Source: an uncultured Bacilli bacterium (GTDB taxonomy: Bacteria > Bacillota_I > Bacilli_A > RF39 > UBA660). From it: 48,317 bases of DNA. The stretch spans positions 1-48,317 of the forward strand of contig CANRPP010000007.1 of the NCBI GenBank assembly GCA_947632545.1, in the 5' to 3' direction. The notes under the pieces were generated by a model. The model saw only the letters and a list, made by a program, of their open reading frames with translations, did no database searches and was not told the DNA's origin. Shown in pieces: positions 7,298 to 14,896 of this stretch (the first letter of the stretch is position 1; each line of letters starts with the position of its first letter). The position numbers were made by a program, and so were the translations under genes.

Positions 7298-8170
7298 ATG
7301 TATAAAGCAAGTGATGTTAAGGACTTAAGAGAAAGAACTGGAGCAGGAATGCTAGATTGTAAAAAAGCATTAGAAGCATGCAATGGGGATATAGAAAAAT
7401 CAATAGATTGGTTAAGAGAAAAAGGAATTTCTAAAGCTGCTAAAAAAGAAGGAAGAGTAGCTGCAGAAGGATTATGTGAAATAAAAATTGATGGTAATAA
7501 AGCTGTACTTATTGAAGTTAATTCAGAAACAGACTTTGTTGCTCAAAATGAAGAATTTACAAGTTTTGTAGAATACTTAGCTACACTAATTTTAAATAAT
7601 GATTTTAAAACAAAAGAAGATGTATTAAATTATAAAGATGAAGATGAAACTGTTAATGATAAATTAGTTTCTAAAATTGCTAAAATTGGTGAAAAAATTG
7701 ATTTTAGACGTTTCGTAAAAATAGAAAAGAAAGAAAATGAAGTATTTGGATCATATAAACATATGGGTGGAAGAATTGGTGCTTTAGTTGTATTATCTGA
7801 TACAACAGAAGAAGTAGCAAAAGATGTTGCTATGCATGTAGCAGCAATGAATCCAACTGCAATAAAAAGAGATGAAGTTCCAACTGATTTAGTTGAAAGA
7901 GAATCTAAAGTAATTAAAGAACAAGTTATGCAAGAAGGGAAACCAGAAGATATCGCAGAGAAAATGGTTACTGGAAGACTTAACAAATTCTATAAAGAAG
8001 TATGTTTAGAAGAACAACAATTTATAAAAGATAATAGCCTAACAGTAAAACAATTTGTAGAAAATGCTGGTGGTAGTATCATATCAATGAATAGATTTGG
8101 TGTTGGAGAAGGAATAGAAAAAGAAGAAGAAAATTTTGCACAAGAGGTTATGAATCAAATTAAAGGATAA
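7298..8170 (+). CDS. tsf: Elongation factor Ts
   Basis: EF-Ts regenerates EF-Tu-GTP by nucleotide exchange. The 290-residue protein has the N-terminal UBA-like domain (VKDLRERTGAGMLDCKKALE), the signature SETDFVAQNEEF, and the core segments GSYKHMGGRIGALVVL and VAMHVAAMNP. The end RFGVGEGIEKEEENFAQEV is typical. AGGAGG precedes the ATG. It follows rpsB as usual, but pyrH, which normally comes next before frr, is not there. Confidence 0.97.
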   Translation: MYKASDVKDLRERTGAGMLDCKKALEACNGDIEKSIDWLREKGISKAAKKEGRVAAEGLCEIKIDGNKAVLIEVNSETDFVAQNEEFTSFVEYLATLILNNDFKTKEDVLNYKDEDETVNDKLVSKIAKIGEKIDFRRFVKIEKKENEVFGSYKHMGGRIGALVVLSDTTEEVAKDVAMHVAAMNPTAIKRDEVPTDLVERESKVIKEQVMQEGKPEDIAEKMVTGRLNKFYKEVCLEEQQFIKDNSLTVKQFVENAGGSIISMNRFGVGEGIEKEEENFAQEVMNQIKG

Positions 8171-8182
8171 TAATGTAGTTAT

Positions 8183-8734
8183 ATGAAAAAATTAATAATT
8201 ATTATATTGTGTTTATTTATAATAACTGGTTGTTCTGTAAAAAAAGTAAAAGAATTAACAGATGCTGAAAAATTTGCAACTGAATATAATATAAGTGATA
8301 AAAATCCATTTATTTATGCAAGTTATGAAGAAATTGATAGCATATTTAAAAGCAATGGAATTATCTTTTTAGCGAGTCCAGATTATGCTGGTTCACAAAA
8401 AGCTGCCAAAATATTAAATGAAGTTGCTAAAACAACTAAAACAGATAAAATATATTACTATAATTCTACAAAAATCAGAGAAAAAAATTCAAAAAAATAT
8501 AAAAAATTAGTTAAATATTTAGAAAAATATTTAAAAAAATCAAAAGATGATGAAGTCTCATTAAGTCTTCCTATTGTTATATCAGTAAAAGATGGTAAAA
8601 TAATGGGTTATAGTAATTATTTTTCTAAAGAAAGCCATTTATCAGAAGAAAAATTAACAAAGAAAAAAATAAATATAATAAAAAATGAATATAAAAAAAT
8701 ATTAAATAAAGAAGAGTGTTCTAATTGTAATTAG
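8183..8734 (+). CDS. Lipoprotein with a thioredoxin-like fold lacking the CxxC
   Basis: The 183-residue product has a lipoprotein signal with lipobox ITGC (Cys17), so it should be anchored to the outer face of the membrane. Residues 58-145 resemble a thioredoxin-like fold: GIIFLASPDYAGSQKAAKIL in the place of the active-site helix and SLPIVISVKDGKIMGY in the place of the cis-Pro strand and following turn. The redox cysteines are missing at the usual position (SPDYAGS); a separate CSNC sits at the extreme C-terminus. Function is unknown; a structural or binding role is inferred. It lies 12 bases after tsf, and a terminator overlaps its stop codon. Confidence 0.6.
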   Translation: MKKLIIIILCLFIITGCSVKKVKELTDAEKFATEYNISDKNPFIYASYEEIDSIFKSNGIIFLASPDYAGSQKAAKILNEVAKTTKTDKIYYYNSTKIREKNSKKYKKLVKYLEKYLKKSKDDEVSLSLPIVISVKDGKIMGYSNYFSKESHLSEEKLTKKKINIIKNEYKKILNKEECSNCN

Positions 8735-8745
8735 ACACTTTTTTT
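8715..8745 (+). terminator. Rho-independent terminator overlapping a stop codon
   Basis: AGTGT, bulge, CTAATT (8715-8726) pairs with AATTAGACACT (8729-8739), followed by T (8739-8745). The stop codon TAG (8732-8734) is inside the stem. Confidence 0.9.
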
Positions 8746-8746
8746 C

Positions 8747-8775
8747 TTTACATAGATTTAAAATTATTATAAAAT
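8747..8775 (+). promoter_or_regulatory. Probable vegetative promoter
   Basis: TTTACA (8747-8752), a 17-base spacer and TAAAAT (8770-8775) start right after the terminator T-run and precede the gene at 8804. Confidence 0.55.
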
Positions 8776-8803
8776 GTATATAGAATATGAGAAGGTGGAT
8801 TAT

Positions 8804-9766
8804 ATGAAAAAAAATAAAAACAAAGAAGAAGATATGAGTCAAACTTTCATTGCAGAAGTAGGACAAAAATCAGCTATTGTAGATGAAGATGACATAGAAG
8901 AAATTAAACCTAAAAAAGAAGAAAAAGAAGAACAAGAAAAAAATAAAAAAACCAAAGATACTATTGATATATCTAATAAACCTGAAAAGAAAAGTACTAA
9001 TAAAGTAGTGTTAGTAATTTTAATTATTTTATCATTAATAATAGGAGCAGGAGGCGGCTATTATTTCTTCAACTTAAAAAATGCCAAAGAAACTCAAACT
9101 ACACCTAAAGCTGAAACTAAAGAAAAAGTAAAGCAAGAAGAATTTAATCCAGATGGATTATTTATTAAATCACTAATTAATAGATATGATTTTTCAGTAA
9201 TATCAGAAGTAGAAATATATAATTATTTATATAGTGAAGATAAAATATCTGCTAAAGAAATAGATAAGGATTATTTAAGATTAGTATCAGCTTCTAATAT
9301 TAAAAACAATTTAATTACGGGAAGTTTTAAAAGTGATGAATTAAAAGATTCAATTACTATGCTTTTTGGTGATAAAATATCATTAGAAGATAAAAACTTC
9401 GAAATAGGTTGTACTACATATAAATATAGTAATATAAATAAAGAATATACAAGAGAAGAAAAAGATGGTTGTGGTGGTGCAACATCATTAGAAATGCAAA
9501 GAAAAATAGTAAAAGCTACCCTTAAAACAAATAAAACTCTTGAAGTTAATGTTGCAGTCGCTATAATAGATAATGATGATGATAAAGTATATAAAGAATA
9601 TAATGAGGATGAAGAATCACATGGAGAAGATGAATTAGATAATGTTGATGCAACATCATTTGATATTGATATAGATTATAAAGACTTAAATCAATATAAA
9701 TATACATTTAATTATGATAGTGAAAATAATAATTACTATTTAGTTAGTATAGAATTAATAAAGTAG
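8804..9766 (+). CDS. Single-TM anchored extracytoplasmic protein, lineage-specific family
   Basis: The 320-residue product has a charged cytoplasmic N-terminus of about 65 residues, one membrane helix (VVLVILIILSLIIGAGGGYY), a Lys/Glu/Thr-rich stalk and an outer domain with a cysteine pair (IGCTTYKY and DGCGGAT). The end, YTFNYDSENNNYYLVSIELI, closely matches the end of the product at 44880-45788 (YKFFKDTSSNNYYFISVEKI), so they are paralogues. Function is unknown. ATG 8804 is chosen over 8774 because GAAGGTGG (8791-8798) is placed for it. It sits where pyrH would be expected between tsf and frr. A terminator overlaps its stop. Confidence 0.65.
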   Translation: MKKNKNKEEDMSQTFIAEVGQKSAIVDEDDIEEIKPKKEEKEEQEKNKKTKDTIDISNKPEKKSTNKVVLVILIILSLIIGAGGGYYFFNLKNAKETQTTPKAETKEKVKQEEFNPDGLFIKSLINRYDFSVISEVEIYNYLYSEDKISAKEIDKDYLRLVSASNIKNNLITGSFKSDELKDSITMLFGDKISLEDKNFEIGCTTYKYSNINKEYTREEKDGCGGATSLEMQRKIVKATLKTNKTLEVNVAVAIIDNDDDKVYKEYNEDEESHGEDELDNVDATSFDIDIDYKDLNQYKYTFNYDSENNNYYLVSIELIK

Positions 9767-9783
9767 AATAATTACTACTTTTT
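9761..9783 (+). terminator. Rho-independent terminator overlapping a stop codon
   Basis: AAGTAG (9761-9766) pairs with CTACTT (9775-9780) and T follow. The stop TAG is the last part of the left arm. Confidence 0.7.
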
Positions 9784-9833
9784 CTTTAATATTTCAAATA
9801 TTTATAATATAATTATGTTAAGGAGAGATGAAA

Positions 9834-10376
9834 ATGAATGATATTATTAATGGAATAAAAGAAAAGATGGATAAATCAATAACCTCATATGAAGAAAGAT
9901 TAAAAACAGTACGTGCAGGACGTGCTAATCCTTCAAGTTTAGATGGAGTTTCAGTAGATTATTATGGTACATTAACTCCATTAAAACAGCTAGCAACAAT
10001 ATCTGTACCAGAAGCAACACAACTTTTAATAAAGCCATTTGATAAAAGCATTTTAAAAGATATAGAAAAAGCTATATTTGAATCTAATTTAGGATATACA
10101 CCAAATAATGACGGAGAATCTATTAGAGTTGTTATACCAGCATTAACGGAAGATAGAAGAAAAGAATTAACTAAACAAGTTAAGAAAATCGCAGAAGATG
10201 CTAAAGTATCAATTAGAAATGCTAGACATGATGGATTAGATAGTGCTAAAAAACAAGAATTACCTGAAGATGAAAAAAAACAAGTAGAAAAAGAAATTCA
10301 AGATATAGTAAATGAATATAACAAAAAAATAGATACAATGTTAAAAGCTAAAGAAGAAGAACTACTTACTGTATAA
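9834..10376 (+). CDS. frr: Ribosome recycling factor
   Basis: RRF splits post-termination ribosomes together with EF-G. The 180-residue product has the typical start KEKMDKSITSYEERLKTVRA with GRANPSSLDGVSVDYYGT, PLKQLATISVPEATQLLIKP, GESIRVVIPALTEDRRKEL and RNARHDGLDSAKK. ATG 9834 is preferred over ATG 9828, because AGGAG (9821-9825) is too close to the latter. A TATAAT at 9803-9808 may be its -10 box, but no good -35 is visible. It is not coupled to pyrH. Confidence 0.96.
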   Translation: MNDIINGIKEKMDKSITSYEERLKTVRAGRANPSSLDGVSVDYYGTLTPLKQLATISVPEATQLLIKPFDKSILKDIEKAIFESNLGYTPNNDGESIRVVIPALTEDRRKELTKQVKKIAEDAKVSIRNARHDGLDSAKKQELPEDEKKQVEKEIQDIVNEYNKKIDTMLKAKEEELLTV

Positions 10377-10449
10377 TATGAGTAGTAAAATTATAAAATA
10401 TATGCTAAAATAAACATGTAATAGCTCAATTTAAAAGTGAGGAATAAGT

Positions 10450-10539
10450 ATGGAAAAGAAGAATAAAAATGGTATTACTATAGGTTTAATATTAGTAGTA
10501 ATTGGTATTGCAATGATATCAATAGGCTTGATTATTTAA
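10450..10539 (+). CDS. 29-residue single-TM membrane peptide
   Basis: ATG at 10450 has GAGGA (10439-10443) six bases upstream. The 29-residue product is KKNKNG followed by one hydrophobic helix (ITIGLILVVIGIAMISIGLI). The charged N-terminus and helix look like a genuine small membrane protein. Function is unknown. Its last codons overlap the -35 box of the pheS T-box promoter. With no homologue to compare, it could be a chance ORF. Confidence 0.5.
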   Translation: MEKKNKNGITIGLILVVIGIAMISIGLII

Positions 10540-10555
10540 AAAAAAATGTTATAAT
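10528..10555 (+). promoter_or_regulatory. Vegetative promoter of the pheST operon
   Basis: TTGATT (10528-10533), a 16-base spacer and TATAAT (10550-10555). The -35 box lies inside the end of the small ORF upstream. Confidence 0.75.
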
Positions 10556-10561
10556 ATTGAT

Positions 10562-10775
10562 ATCGACTTTGATTAAGAAGTAGTAATAAATGATTTATTT
10601 ATAGAGAGATTGTGGTTGGTGTAAACAATTAATAATAGTTTATGAATTCGTCTTAGGAGTTCTTATTAATAGTAAGCGTATATCTTGCGTTAAAAGATTA
10701 GAGTGTATAGTAATAACTATAAATTAAGGTGGTACCACGGAACAATTCGTCCTTAAATTATAGTTATTTTTTTTA
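10562..10775 (+). promoter_or_regulatory. T-box leader, Phe specifier
   Basis: A full-length T-box: AGTAGTA on the 5' side of Stem I, GTGGTTGGTG apical region, then GAA followed by the specifier TTC (10647-10649, Phe). The T-box AAGGTGGTACCACGG (10726-10740) has T after TGG, which pairs with discriminator A73 of tRNA-Phe. The terminator AATAACTATAA (10712-10722)/TTATAGTTATT (10758-10768) with T to 10774 competes with the antiterminator. Uncharged tRNA-Phe should allow read-through into the HAD gene, pheS and pheT. Confidence 0.95.
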
Positions 10776-10784
10776 GGGGGATTT

Positions 10785-11405
10785 ATGGAAAGATTTATAT
10801 TTGATTTAGATAATACTTTATTATTTAGTGATTATAAGGAAGAAAAAAGATATTTTAATGAAGTCTTTAAAGAAAAAGGTGAATACTTTAATACTAATAT
10901 AAATAATTGGTTAATAGAATATGAAAAAACTCATATAAGATATGATAAAGAGCTATTAAGAAAATTTCTAGAAGAAAAGTCTAATTTACCAGTAACAGAA
11001 ATAGTTATAGATAATTGGTTAGATATTTCTAAAAATATAAATTATGAAATAGAAGATACTGCAATAGAAGTTTTTGAATATTTAAAACGAAAAGGTAAAA
11101 ATATAGCTATATTAACTAATTTTATAAGAGAAGTACAAGAAAAAAGAATTAAAAATAGTGAACTTTTTCCATATATATCAGATATATATTGTGGTAATTA
11201 TCTAAAACCAAATAGTAAGAGCTATTTTGAAGCTATAGGAAGCTATGATATTAAAAAATGTATAATGATAGGTGATAGTTATGAAAATGATTATCTAGGA
11301 CCAAGAAATATTGGTATGAATTCATTATTATATGATAAAGATGATCAATATAAAAATATAAAAGATAAAGTAAAAAGTTTAAATAAAATAAAAGAATTAT
11401 ATTAA
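10785..11405 (+). CDS. HAD-superfamily hydrolase in the pheST operon
   Basis: The 206-residue product has HAD motif I FDLDNTLL (nucleophile Asp7, acid/base Asp9), motif II ILTNF, the motif III Lys region LKPNSKSYFE and motif IV IMIGDSYENDYLGPRNIG. The helical cap between motifs I and II fits a phosphoglycolate phosphatase/nucleotidase-like member. The substrate cannot be told. It lies directly after the Phe T-box and 11 bases before pheS, so its level follows tRNA-Phe charging. This link is unusual and its meaning is unclear. Confidence 0.85.
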   Translation: MERFIFDLDNTLLFSDYKEEKRYFNEVFKEKGEYFNTNINNWLIEYEKTHIRYDKELLRKFLEEKSNLPVTEIVIDNWLDISKNINYEIEDTAIEVFEYLKRKGKNIAILTNFIREVQEKRIKNSELFPYISDIYCGNYLKPNSKSYFEAIGSYDIKKCIMIGDSYENDYLGPRNIGMNSLLYDKDDQYKNIKDKVKSLNKIKELY

Positions 11406-11416
11406 GGAGGATTGTT

Positions 11417-12484
11417 ATGAAAAATGAAAAGATTGAAGAGGTAAAAAACTTATTAGAAATAGATAAAAATAATATTTCTAATATGAATGAACTTAATGAT
11501 TTAAAAGTAAAATATTTAGGAAAGAAAGGATTAATTACAGAATTAAATAGTCTTATAAAAGATATTCCAAATGAAGAAAAGAAAAATTTTGGACAAAGTG
11601 TAAATGAAATTAGAACTATATTTAATGATTTTTATGAAGAAAAGAAAAACTTATTTGAAGAAGAATTATTAAATAAAAAACTAGAAAAAGAAACTATTGA
11701 TATTACTTTACCAGGTGATAAGATAAAAAGAGGTAGTAAACATCCTGTAAATAGAATGATTGAAAAAATTGAAGATTTATTTGTATCTATGGGTTATGAT
11801 GTTATGACAGGACCTGAACTAGAAACAGATGAATTTTGTTTTGAAAGATTAAATTTACCTAAAGGACATCCAGCAAGAGATATGCAAGATAGCTTTTATA
11901 TAACTGATGAATATTTACTTAGAACACAAACTAGTGCAGTACAAGCTAGAACATTACTTGCTAATAAAGATGAACCAAAACCAATAAGAGAAATAGTACC
12001 AGGTAAGACTTATAGAAAAGAAGATGATGCTACTCATTCACATCAATTTTGTCAATGTGAAGGCCTAGTTATTGATAAAAAAGAAAATCATGTATCACTA
12101 GCAGATTTAAAAGGTACACTAGAAATCTTTGTTAAAGAAGTAATTGGAGATAATTTAGATTTAAGATTTAGACCAAGTTATTTTCCATTTACAGAACCAT
12201 CTTATGAAGTAGATGTATCTTGTTTTAAATGTGGAGGTAAGGGTTGCCCATTATGTAAAGATACAGGTTGGATAGAAATTTTAGGTGCTGGTATAGTTCA
12301 TCCTAACGTTTTAAGAATGAATGGATATGATCCAGAAAAATGGGGAGGATTTGCTTTTGGTCCTGGATTAGAAAGACTTACTATGTTTAGATATGGAATT
12401 CCAGATATGAGATATTTATATACAAACGATATAAGATTTTTAGAAGAATTTGATAGAAAGGATGATTGTGATGCTATTAAGTAG
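11417..12484 (+). CDS. pheS: Phenylalanine--tRNA ligase alpha subunit
   Basis: Catalytic subunit of the alpha2beta2 enzyme. The 355-residue product has the N-terminal coiled-coil (about 1-90), HPARDMQDSFYI, TSAVQARTLL, THSHQFCQCEG, FPFTEPSYEVDV, a CxxC-containing insert FKCGGKGCPLCKDTGWIEI and the motif 3 region FAFGPGLERLTMFRYGIPD. AAGGAGG precedes the ATG. It overlaps pheT by 14 bases, which suggests translational coupling. It is controlled by the upstream Phe T-box. Confidence 0.97.
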   Translation: MKNEKIEEVKNLLEIDKNNISNMNELNDLKVKYLGKKGLITELNSLIKDIPNEEKKNFGQSVNEIRTIFNDFYEEKKNLFEEELLNKKLEKETIDITLPGDKIKRGSKHPVNRMIEKIEDLFVSMGYDVMTGPELETDEFCFERLNLPKGHPARDMQDSFYITDEYLLRTQTSAVQARTLLANKDEPKPIREIVPGKTYRKEDDATHSHQFCQCEGLVIDKKENHVSLADLKGTLEIFVKEVIGDNLDLRFRPSYFPFTEPSYEVDVSCFKCGGKGCPLCKDTGWIEILGAGIVHPNVLRMNGYDPEKWGGFAFGPGLERLTMFRYGIPDMRYLYTNDIRFLEEFDRKDDCDAIK

Positions 12485-14840
12485 AAAATTTGTAAGCGAT
12501 TATATCGATATTCCAGAAGATGTTGATATTAAAAATTTAGCATTAAAACTTACTGATGTAGGTAATGAATTTGATAGTGCTGAAAAATTAATTAATGCTA
12601 CTAATTTAGTTATTGGTGAAATAGTAGAATGTGAAAAACATCCAGATAGTGATCACTTAAAAGTATGTAAAGTAAATATTGGTAGTAATATCCTTCAAAT
12701 AGTTTGTGGAGCACCTAATGCTAGAGTTGGAATCAAAGTAATAGTTGCACTAGATGGAGCTAAACTTCCAGGTGGAACTATAAAAAAAGGTGTAATTCGT
12801 GGAGTAGAATCAAATGGTATGATGTGCTCAATAGAAGAACTAGGATTAGATCATAAATTTTTAAAAGATGAAGATATTAATGGTATAAAAGAATTAGCAA
12901 GTGATGCGCCGGTTGGAGAAGATCCTATAAAATATTTAGAGCTAGATGATGAAGTAATAGATTTTGATCTAACTGCAAATAGAGGAGATTTATTATCTAT
13001 TTTAGGTATGGCTTATGAAATAGGTGCTATCTATGATAAAAAAGTAAAAGATATTGATCTATCTCATAAAGAAAATAATGAAGATATTAATGATATCTTT
13101 AATGTTGATATTAAAACAGATAATTGTAGTTTATTTTTAGCAAAAAAAGCCTTAAATGTAGAAATAAAAGAAAGTCCAACTTTTATAAAAAATAGATTAA
13201 TAGCATCAGGAATAAGACCTATAAATAATGTTGTAGATATTTCAAATTACGTTATGTTAGAAACAGGTCAACCCCTTCACTTTTATGATGCTGATAGATT
13301 AGGTGATACTATAGTAGTTAGAATGGCTAAAGAAAATGAATTACTAACTACACTTGATAATGAAAAAAGAGTATTATCAGAAAATGATATTGTAATAGCT
13401 GACAAAACTAAACCAATAGGTTTAGCAGGTGTTATGGGTGGACTTTCTACAGAAGTAGAAAACGATACAAAAAATATTATTATAGAATCAGCTATATTTA
13501 ATAATGTACTAATAAGAAAAACCTCTAATAAGATTTTAAGAAGTGAAGCTTCTAATCGATTTGAAAAAGGAATTGATCCAAATAGAACTTATATGGCGAT
13601 AGAGCGTGCTGCAGCATTACTTGAAAAGTATGCTAATGCAACTATTATGGGAAATACTGTAGTATATGATAAAACTGATAAAAAAGAAAAAGAAATAGAT
13701 ATTACAGTAAATAATATAAATGAAGTTTTAGGTTCTAATCTAAAATTAGAAGAGATAATAGATATATTTAGAAGATTAGGATTTAAAACAAATGTTTATA
13801 AAGATATTATAAAAGTAGTAGTGCCTACTAGAAGATTAGATATTTCTATAAAAGAAGATTTAATAGAAGAAGTAGGAAGAATATATGGAGTTAATAATAT
13901 AAAAGGAAAACTTCCAATAGTACCAATGAAAAAAGGAAGTTATGATGTAACAACAAGAGAAATAAGAAATAAAATGATTTCTTTAGGTTTAAATGAGGTA
14001 TTATCTTATATTTTAATTAATGATAAAGATGTTCATAAATATACAAATGATAAATTTGAAGAAGTAAAATTATTAGATCCTCTAACAGAAGATAGAAATA
14101 CATTAAGATATTCAATGATTCCATCTTTAATGAAAATATTTGAATATAATAAAAAAAGAAATATTAAAGATATTTCAATATTTGAAATAGGTAAAGGTTT
14201 CTATAAAAAAGATACTTATTCCGAAAATAATAAATTATGTGCATTAATGTATGGTAACTATTATTTTGGAATCAATAATAAAAAAAGTGTAGACTTTTAT
14301 ATAATAAAAGGAATAGTAGAAGAACTACTTGATTACTTAGGTTATTCTAACAGATATAGTTTTACAAAAGAAGATATACCTAAAGAATTACATCCGGGTC
14401 AATCTGCATCTATAGATGTAGCAAATGATATAGTTGGTGTTATAGGAAAAATTCATCCAAGTATTACTAAAGAAGATGTTTATGTATTTGAAATAAACCT
14501 AGATAAATTACTAGAGAAAAAAGTAAGCAAAATGAAATATAAAGAAATATCTAAATTCCCTGGTGTAACTAAAGATTTAGCCTTTATTATAGATAAAAAT
14601 ATATATGCAGAAGAATTAATAAAGACCATTAAAAAAGCAGGAGGCAAGCTTCTTAAAGATATTAATATCTTTGATATATATACAGGAGAAAAAGTAGAAA
14701 TAAATAAAAAATCAATTGCATTTTCACTATATTTTGAAGATTCTAAAAAAACATTAAATGATGAAGAAGTAATGCAAGTATTTAATAATATTATAGAAAA
14801 AGTAGAAAAAACTTATAATGCACAATTAAGAGATAAATAA
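12471..14840 (+). CDS. pheT: Phenylalanine--tRNA ligase beta subunit
   Basis: The non-catalytic subunit carries tRNA binding and editing. The 789-residue product starts LLSRKFVSDYIDIPEDVD, followed by the OB-fold tRNA-binding domain (KHPDSDHLKVCKVNIG, NVAVGA-type loop ANARVG), the B3/B4 editing region (GIRPINNVVDISNYVMLETG, HFYDADR), the B5 domain, and the C-terminal anticodon-binding domain (KFPGVTKDLAFII). ATG 12471 inside the end of pheS is preferred to 12450 because of AAAGGA at 12457-12462. Length is normal. A terminator follows immediately. Confidence 0.97.
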   Translation: MLLSRKFVSDYIDIPEDVDIKNLALKLTDVGNEFDSAEKLINATNLVIGEIVECEKHPDSDHLKVCKVNIGSNILQIVCGAPNARVGIKVIVALDGAKLPGGTIKKGVIRGVESNGMMCSIEELGLDHKFLKDEDINGIKELASDAPVGEDPIKYLELDDEVIDFDLTANRGDLLSILGMAYEIGAIYDKKVKDIDLSHKENNEDINDIFNVDIKTDNCSLFLAKKALNVEIKESPTFIKNRLIASGIRPINNVVDISNYVMLETGQPLHFYDADRLGDTIVVRMAKENELLTTLDNEKRVLSENDIVIADKTKPIGLAGVMGGLSTEVENDTKNIIIESAIFNNVLIRKTSNKILRSEASNRFEKGIDPNRTYMAIERAAALLEKYANATIMGNTVVYDKTDKKEKEIDITVNNINEVLGSNLKLEEIIDIFRRLGFKTNVYKDIIKVVVPTRRLDISIKEDLIEEVGRIYGVNNIKGKLPIVPMKKGSYDVTTREIRNKMISLGLNEVLSYILINDKDVHKYTNDKFEEVKLLDPLTEDRNTLRYSMIPSLMKIFEYNKKRNIKDISIFEIGKGFYKKDTYSENNKLCALMYGNYYFGINNKKSVDFYIIKGIVEELLDYLGYSNRYSFTKEDIPKELHPGQSASIDVANDIVGVIGKIHPSITKEDVYVFEINLDKLLEKKVSKMKYKEISKFPGVTKDLAFIIDKNIYAEELIKTIKKAGGKLLKDINIFDIYTGEKVEINKKSIAFSLYFEDSKKTLNDEEVMQVFNNIIEKVEKTYNAQLRDK

Positions 14841-14859
14841 GATGTTTTACATCTTTTTT
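14839..14859 (+). terminator. Rho-independent terminator after pheT
   Basis: AAGATG (14839-14844) pairs with CATCTT (14850-14855), loop of five, followed by T to 14859. The pheT stop codon overlaps the left arm. Confidence 0.8.
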
Positions 14860-14874
14860 CTTATGTGCTATAAT
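14846..14874 (+). promoter_or_regulatory. Vegetative promoter nested in the pheT terminator
   Basis: TTTACA (14846-14851), a 17-base spacer and TATAAT (14869-14874). The -35 box is formed by the terminator loop and right arm. Confidence 0.7.
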
Positions 14875-14896
14875 AATTGAAATTCAGGGGGACAAT

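Noticed and set aside
7630-7986. Minus-strand frame opposite tsf
   Set aside because: It lies wholly in the conserved tsf coding region and has no family features.
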